Shown here: piece after piece, positions 57,980 through 64,000 of the stretch
How positions within the stretch are numbered: position 1 is the first letter of the stretch
Layout of the letters: each line of letters begins with the position of its first letter
Assembly: GCA_039654915.1 (NCBI GenBank)
Contig: CM077599.1
Coordinates: forward strand, 67,012,501 to 67,076,500
Reading direction: 5' to 3'
DNA length: 64,000 nucleotides
Origin: Aquilaria yunnanensis
Taxonomy: Eukaryota; Streptophyta; Magnoliopsida; Malvales; Thymelaeaceae
Notes under the pieces: model-generated
Databases searched by the model: none
What the model was told of the DNA's origin: nothing
Seen by the model: only the letters and a program-made list of their open reading frames with translations
Position numbers and translations under genes: made by a program

Positions 57980-58290
57980 ATTTGTAGCCAATTTTGTTCC
58001 GATTGTTACCAGTAACAGTGAGGACGTCGTAGCCATCTCCAATTCACCATCGCCATTTTCGTCAGCTTGTCTCCGATTCGCCATCCTCCAATCGCCGTCA
58101 TCGTCGCCGTCTCTAATTCGCCGTCCTCTAATGCTGTCGTCATTCCCGTTGCCATCCTCCCATTGCTGATTCGTTGTCCTCCAATCTCCGATTCGTCATC
58201 CTCCAATCGCCGTCGCCATCTACGATTCACCATCCTCCAATCGCCGTCGCTGGCGCGTTGTCTCTGATTTGGTGAGTTGCTTCGTCGTCG
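57980..58290. repeat. Low-complexity 'ccatcctccaatcgccgtc' array in the Pack-MULE
   Basis: About 30-40-bp degenerate units of 'ctccgattcgccatcctcc'. They create open frames on both strands that should not be read as genes. Confidence 0.65.
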
Positions 58291-58714
58291 CCTGTCTTCG
58301 GTTCGCCCCTTTCTTTCGCTGTCTCGGATTTCGTTCGCCTGTTCCACATCAGCTAACAAGGAAGCCACCTCATCTTCCCCCTAACGCCCTCCGTTTAATA
58401 CTGCAGCTTATGGGCAAACTTGCATAGCTTTTCAAAGTTCAGGGGCCAAGTTTCAGTGAGTACTAAGTTTTAGACCATCTCGCTCGAGTTAGATAAGTTT
58501 GGGGGCTAATTCTGTAGTTACGCAAAACAAAGTTACATTTAAATTGGTTTGAGGTGTCAGATTGTCAGCACGTACCACACCTTTGACCTTTACACTTCAC
58601 TAGAAAAGACATTCTTAGAAACATACTTTGCCCCTCCGATCAGAAACTAATCATAATCTAAATAAACAAAAAGTCCTCTATCTGGCATTGATCCCAGTTA
58701 ATCCAGTGCTTTAA

Positions 58715-59065
58715 TTACACTCAATTCATTTTAATTTAAATTAATTGAATTTAAAATAATTTATTTTTATTCTTACATCTTTTTAACCTAAAAATAATTT
58801 TAATTAAAAGCTAATATTATATAGCTACAATAATCTATTGAAAATACCTTTTTTGTAACCTTACTAAATTTTTATAAATTTTTTTAATTTAAAATATTAA
58901 AAAATAAAAATTCAAAAGAATTTAACAACATTGTGAAAATTTACTTTCAAATAAATTATTGCATCTACATAATACTGGCTTGCAAATTAAATTGATTTCA
59001 GATAAAAAATATAAAAATAAAAATAAAATAAATTGACTTAAGATAAAATGAATTGGTTTAGTCCT
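58715..59065. mobile_element. MITE with CAATTCATTTT ends, copy 2
   Basis: Related to 26345-26695 in inverted orientation. Inverted ends CTCAATTCATTTTAATTTAA and CCAATTCATTTTATCTTAAG. Non-coding. Confidence 0.5.
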
Positions 59066-59625
59066 TAGTGGGAGATTAACAAGATTACTCACATAGCAAT
59101 AAGTAATTAATGTATAAGTATTCTATACGACATACTTACTTGAAATTGGGGATCTCGTGGAACTACGTCCCTGACAGAGATCTTGTGATCAAGAAATTTG
59201 GAGCCCCTTTGGACTGTTTCCAATGGAGATTCCTTGTTTCTTATACGATCTTAATTATACTACTATTTATGTGCCAAATTAATTGAAAAGTTTATTCTTT
59301 TTTACACAAGGTCATTCTAACCTTTTCTTTTGCATTGAAATATATTATTTATCATTTCAAATTTGTATAAAATGCTTCATTTTGATTTTATATCTTAATT
59401 AGTCCATGATATTCTTCCTCCAAAAACAAGTTTAGTCCATGATATTATTTAATATTGATATTTTGAGACATCCATAACTGAAAAAAAATGCAATAATGAA
59501 TTTGGGACAAATAAAATGGAATTTATCATATAGAGCCAGCAGAAAGAGGAAGCAATCAATCATCACTATCTATTTTCTTTAAATAGTTATATACGTCCAC
59601 TCAATATCAATCTCTTCAATTTTGG
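59066..59625. other. AT-rich intergenic DNA
   Basis: No supported feature. Confidence 0.4.
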
Positions 59626-59634
59626 GCTCTTGGG

Positions 59635-60135
59635 GGTAAACTACATTATTATCCCCAACTTATGACTGATTTGTTGTTTTAGTACCTTAAAGTCGTCTTA
59701 GTCTAGTCCTGGATGATCAGAAATTTTCCATTTTGGCTTTTTTCCTTGACGAAATTTGTGAGAAATGATGAAACTATGATGGCTTCGTTTTAGTGTTTGA
59801 GGTTGTTTTGACGTTGGAAAAAAATTATCTTCATATAACTTTTGGTGTTAGAGGTTTGGAAAAAGTTATCACAACCTTTGATAAATTATTGTAACCTTTT
59901 ACACTAATCCTAATTATTGTTCTCAAACGAAGCCAAGCTTAGCTTTGGTTTTGAGGCATAATTAGAATTTCCCTATCACATAAAAGCTTTTGAAAAAAAA
60001 TACAAAAACGGAAAAGAATAGAAAAAGCCAAATAAGACATTTTTAAAATGTCAATATTGACCGAATTAAGACGATTCGAACATCAAGGACCAAAGGAAGA
60101 GAACAATTGTAGATTGGGGACCACAAACATAATTT
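59635..60135. mobile_element. Inverted-repeat element of about 0.5 kb (MITE-like)
   Basis: The left side 'tatccccaacttatgactga', then 'gtcgtcttagtc', then 'ccattttggct' is mirrored on the right by 'attggggaccac', 'aagacgattcg', and 'gccaaataagac'. The imperfect inverted repeats cover about 80-100 bp. No target duplication was resolved. Non-coding. Confidence 0.4.
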
Positions 60136-60139
60136 ATAA

Positions 60140-61895
60140 CAGCATGTGGTTGCAGAGTTACAATCAGACCATATATTTAAACTTTTGATTAGTTCTAAAT
60201 TTTTATTTTATTTTCTGGGTTTTATAATTAAGTACGTGAAGCTCTCATTTCAAGCCATGGGTACTGCCAACTGCCAAACGATTAAACTAACTTGCATGAG
60301 AACACAAAAAATATTGGCAATAATTAGCGACGCACATCATGCATGCAGAGGAGACAGCTCCCAGGCGTATACACATAATTAATCAATTAATTCTAGTAAT
60401 ATACTATGATTTTTTTTCACTACTTTATTTATCGTATCTTTCTACCAACTTGTTCCTCATATTCGAATTGAACTCTTATCTTCCAACGAAAGAAAAAATT
60501 TCCCCCAGGTAAGTATAGTTCAGATTATCTAAAGATTGTATCGTCTGGATGGATAAGACCTTTTTTAATGTTCCTTCATAGATATATAGATGTATTTTGG
60601 CTAAGAACCAAGTTCAAACTTCAAAGTTGAAGCTTTTTCCTTTAATTTTTTCTTTTTAATTCTAGCCCTATCAGATTTTATAATTTTAGGTTAGATGTTT
60701 TAATATGATATTAGAATTCAAGTTTTTGTAGGTTCTAATTTTTTTTTCTTTTTGTACTTAAAAGCATCATATGAATGTACAGAGGATAGATATACTGGTA
60801 TTACAAGTTAGGGGAAGGGGTATGCAATTTTTCCAGGACAACATGATTATCATGATTGGATTTGTGTATATATTAAGAAAACTAAAGCATGACAAGGCGT
60901 TCCCGTCCCGGGTTATTTTATCACATTTCACTTTTTTTATTTAATTTTGAGTAGAATTTATTTTTGTTACTATTATTTAGTGAACAAATTTCAAAATCTT
61001 ATATTTAGAAACTATAAGTTTTCATTCATTATTCATATATAAAAATTTTACATTTGTATATGCTAAAATATTAAATCTAAAAAAATCATAAATTAATTGA
61101 TATAGCTAGTGACTATTGTAAAGAACGTATATATCTTAAGTTGCCTATTTATAATTAATTAGCTAGCCGTAGACTTGATGACTTTCTAATAGCAACAGAT
61201 ATTTAAATGATCATGAGTAGCCATTATTTAAAATATGATTCTGTTGGAAAACTGAGATTATGATTACTGGTTTGCCATTTTTTTAAGGGCTTGGCTCCAC
61301 AAAATTACAAAAACTTCCACGGTCATGTCTCCCTGATTTTTTTTTATAAATATTTTTCGTTGGCAAAACAAGTTTCCACCTTCGTCTCTGGCCTAGTTCA
61401 AAGAAACACATGCAACCTTAGGTTTTTTGGGGGGACCATTTCTTAATTTAATTTTTAATTGCAATTTGCAAGCACTTAGCCTCCTAGTGGAAATGACCAT
61501 TTTACCCTTGGTTTGAACAAAAAATAGACATCTTTTTTGGATTGTCTTGCCATCTTATAAAATCACTTTTCTTGATCTTCGTTTTCGTTCGACAAACCAA
61601 TTTTACTGTTTAAAAATCAAAATCTTGATCTAGTTTTCTTTTAAACAGTGAAAATAGTTATTATTAAAAATAAATAGAATATGAAAGCTACTAGTTCCAG
61701 AAAAATATAGAACAAGTCACTCCAACACTCATCCAACAAAAATAAAAAACTGCATCTAGCTCCCGAGTCCAAAATCTTAAATAAAACTCCCCTACAGACA
61801 CAAATAAATTACAAACTTTAATCCCAAGAGTTACAACACTCAACACCCAAAGAAGAGAAATAAAATAGAAATCTAGTCCTTAAGTTCACATTCTA
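60140..61895. other. AT-rich intergenic DNA, nothing recognised
   Basis: A 78-codon frame at 60146-60382 shows no recognisable motif. No transposon ends established. Confidence 0.45.
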
Positions 61896-61899
61896 ATTT

Positions 61900-62700
61900 T
61901 TTCATTCAAGTGATGTCTCTATCTGTTGGAAATATATTTTAAAGGTTAGAGATTATTTCATTACTTGTGTGCATGATCAAGTTTGGGACTGTGTTAAAAA
62001 TGATAAATTTGTTATGAAACTTGCTTATTTACATGAGTTGGAAAATTTTGATCAAGTTAATTGGGGTCCAATGGTTTGGAACTCTATTCCCAAATTTTTG
62101 TTTGTTTGCTGGCTGGCTATGATAAATAGGTTACCTACTTTAGATAGATTAAATAGTGATATGGACTTGAGATTCCTTTTTATGTCCTTTTTGTGTTCGA
62201 GTTGATGAGTCCAGAAATCATCTCTTCTTTGAATGTTTCTTTTCTCTTTCACTTTGGCGTCAAACTATGTGCAAGCTGAGATTGTGGGATGCTCCAAGGC
62301 AGTGGAACAGGTTTTGTGATTGGTTTGCTCGTGTGGTAAAAGGCAAATTAGTTAAGTCTACTTGTCGTATAGCTTTTGTAGCTACTTTGGTTTATGTTAT
62401 CTGACAGGAATGCAACAAGAGAATTTACTAGCATAAGTGTCGAACGCCGACAGACTTGATGAGGATTATTGAATCTGATATCTTTATTAGATTTGGTTAC
62501 TCTTTGGATACTATATTCTAGTTTTGTACTACTTGATTATGCTATAAACCACATGTATAGGCTCTCTGTTTCTATTTTCTTTTAGGTCAAGCTTTGCCAT
62601 TTCTCTTGTAAGCCCATGACCTTCTTATTTTGTAAGCATCATTTGGAGTTTTTTATGAAATGAAAATGTGCGCCTGCCGAGGTGTTTCTGGAAAAAAAAA
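61900..62700 (+). mobile_element. 5'-truncated L1-type LINE with zf-RVT domain and A-tail
   Basis: The frame from 61919 reads CWKYILKVRDYF, WGPMVWNSIPKFLFVCWLAM and NRLPTLDRL. After a frameshift near 62180 it continues with CPFCVRVDES and HLFFECFFSLSLW, the C-x2-C...H-x4-C zinc-binding region at the end of plant LINE reverse transcriptases. It continues to IFIRFGY near 62500. A 3'-UTR and an A-run at 62690-62700 follow. Stops show it is dead. The usual short flanking duplication was not found. Confidence 0.75.
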
Positions 62701-62704
62701 TTAC

Positions 62705-64000
62705 ATTTTATCGTTTTGTTATCTTAACTAAAGTGGTTGAGGTTTAGAATACCAAGATAGAAGTCAGGGGTTCAAACTCTATCTCCACAAAACTTCCTAG
62801 AAAATGTCAATTATGTTATTTCAATAGCTTTCGACCTTAATACTTTTACATATGCTTCTAATTACAAAAGAAAAAAAAATTCAGATCGTCTATCCTCTTG
62901 ACCCGGATCTAGTCTTCTTTCTCTCTTTCTTCTGTTCGTTAGCTTTGTCGCAATTCTCTAAAATTAAACATGGGATTCAATGAACAACAAATTTAAAAAC
63001 TAGGGCCAATGAATATATAAATATTATAATTTTAAAATTTTCATATTTTATCAAGTACTCCAATCAGAAAATAGTGGACGTCTGTGGATCAGTCTTTATA
63101 TACAATAAATCTGTTACTTTTGTTCCTACGAGATCCAATATTCAATCTCCCAATATTCTTTAACCTTCCACCTATGTACAAAAAGAAAAAAAAAACCATC
63201 TTTAATGTTTCGTATAGCAAAAATAAAGTGAAATTGAATCCAAACTTTGGGAAAGAGAAGATGAATGAATGAAAAGGATTATAACACCCTAATGTTTCTC
63301 TTCTCCTCTTCAAGGTGTTAAATACCATTACCGCTAGATATATAACACCTCATACTTTTAAAGTATATCTCATGGTATACCGAGTCACATACCGTTATCA
63401 TTTTTACAAAAAAATATGTTAGAATATTATTTTAAGATAAAATAAATTAAATAAATTTATTTTATACATTTTTATATGTATTTTAATTTTTCTCATTGTA
63501 ATTTATCAAACATAAATAAAATATATATGATATAATATATTTTTATACAAAAAATATAAAAAATGTTATATATATAGAGAAAAATAAATATTACTCAGAA
63601 AAAAAATAATTATTGATACAAGAGAAAAAAAAAGCCACAATATTTCAATAATAACAATATATTTTCTAATACACAAAAAAAAGAAAGCAAAAAGTAAAAG
63701 AAAAAGTAACCAAAAAATAAAAGTAAATATTTATGTTAAAATATGTATATTAATTATATTTTACTATTTTATATATTTATGTATGATATTTTGATGTAAA
63801 ATGACTAGAAAAATATCTCACATATATTCACAAAAAATAGAATATCACGGTATATATCTCATGATATTTGCAGTATATCATAAATGTTTTTATGAAATAT
63901 ATATAAAAAATTATCCGTATGTTAAATACAGTAAAATATTAAGATTTATGCAAAAAAATAAAATAAAATATTAAAACATCATGTATCACTGATCTACAGT
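62705..64000. other. AT-rich intergenic DNA, nothing recognised
   Basis: Very AT-rich with A-runs; no gene or transposon end could be supported. Confidence 0.5.

Larger units (their letters stand above)
57335..58525. mobile_element. Pack-MULE-like element, 1.19 kb
   Basis: Long terminal inverted repeats of about 180 bp. Left 57335-57515 and right 58360-58525 (read inward) share TAATTAGCC, CTAACTCGAGC, AACTTTGAAAAG-type text, TTAAACGGA, TTAGGGGGA and GATGAGGTGGCTT. Near-matching 9-bp flanks AAAAAAGTT and AACAAAGTT fit a Mutator-like duplication. The interior is GC-rich, unlike the flanks, and holds gene-like fragments instead of a transposase. Confidence 0.7.

Noticed and set aside
58006..58368. 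120-codon Arg-rich minus-strand frame
   Set aside because: Produced by the CCATCCTCC low-complexity array, with competing frames on the other strand.

Overview
The window looks like gene-poor, repeat-rich nuclear DNA of a flowering plant, probably a dicot. It is AT-rich and full of plant-type transposons: Ty1/copia and Ty3/gypsy-type LTR elements with tRNA primer sites, TRIMs, Stowaway, Mutator and hAT miniature elements, and L1-type LINE tails. I found no intact multi-exon host gene and no rRNA, tRNA or CRISPR array. The species cannot be named from the sequence.

The centre is a 15.8-kb LTR retrotransposon (27466-43263, minus strand). It has 2.63-kb LTRs, a perfect 5-bp target duplication (ATCCT), an Ogre/Tat-style primer site and a polypurine tract. 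It has a decayed gag and no recognisable pol. Where pol should lie it carries, all in its own sense orientation, three tandem copies of a 182-codon zinc-knuckle gene (two intact, one broken) and an intronless cytokinin-activating LOG-type gene. The 182-residue proteins have the basic patch plus cysteine knuckle of the nucleic-acid-binding proteins (NABP) of flexuous plant RNA viruses. TATA boxes precede most of these genes, and arrays with TGACGT-type bZIP sites lie upstream of two of them. The LTRs differ at only about 1.4% of positions by eye, yet gag already has stops. The element was therefore probably mobilised in trans while its cargo stayed open. This cargo-carrying element is the strongest candidate here for an undescribed system.

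Left part (1-27465): an LTR-like non-coding stretch; a two-copy unclassified repeat (4223-5560, and 10172-18569 split by a copia element); a Stowaway-like element with a TRIM inside (5576-6960); a 235-bp tandem duplication; a hAT-type element (7497-8969); a decayed WRKY group IId fragment between direct repeats (9202-9872); a 6.8-kb copia element with an abnormal inverted 5' end (10284-17125); twin 453-bp Mutator-type MITEs; an RPA-like pseudogene (20600-21281); a copia RT scrap; and a Stowaway MITE.

Right part (43264-64000): a decayed copia element (44136-48809), LINE RNase H and LINE zinc-finger fragments, a 745-bp TRIM (55887-56631), a Pack-MULE-like element with a glutaredoxin-like fragment (57335-58525), two further inverted-repeat elements, and long AT-rich stretches with nothing recognisable.

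All similarity statements come from reading the sequence and from memory of the families. No database search was run, and identities and difference counts were made by hand.
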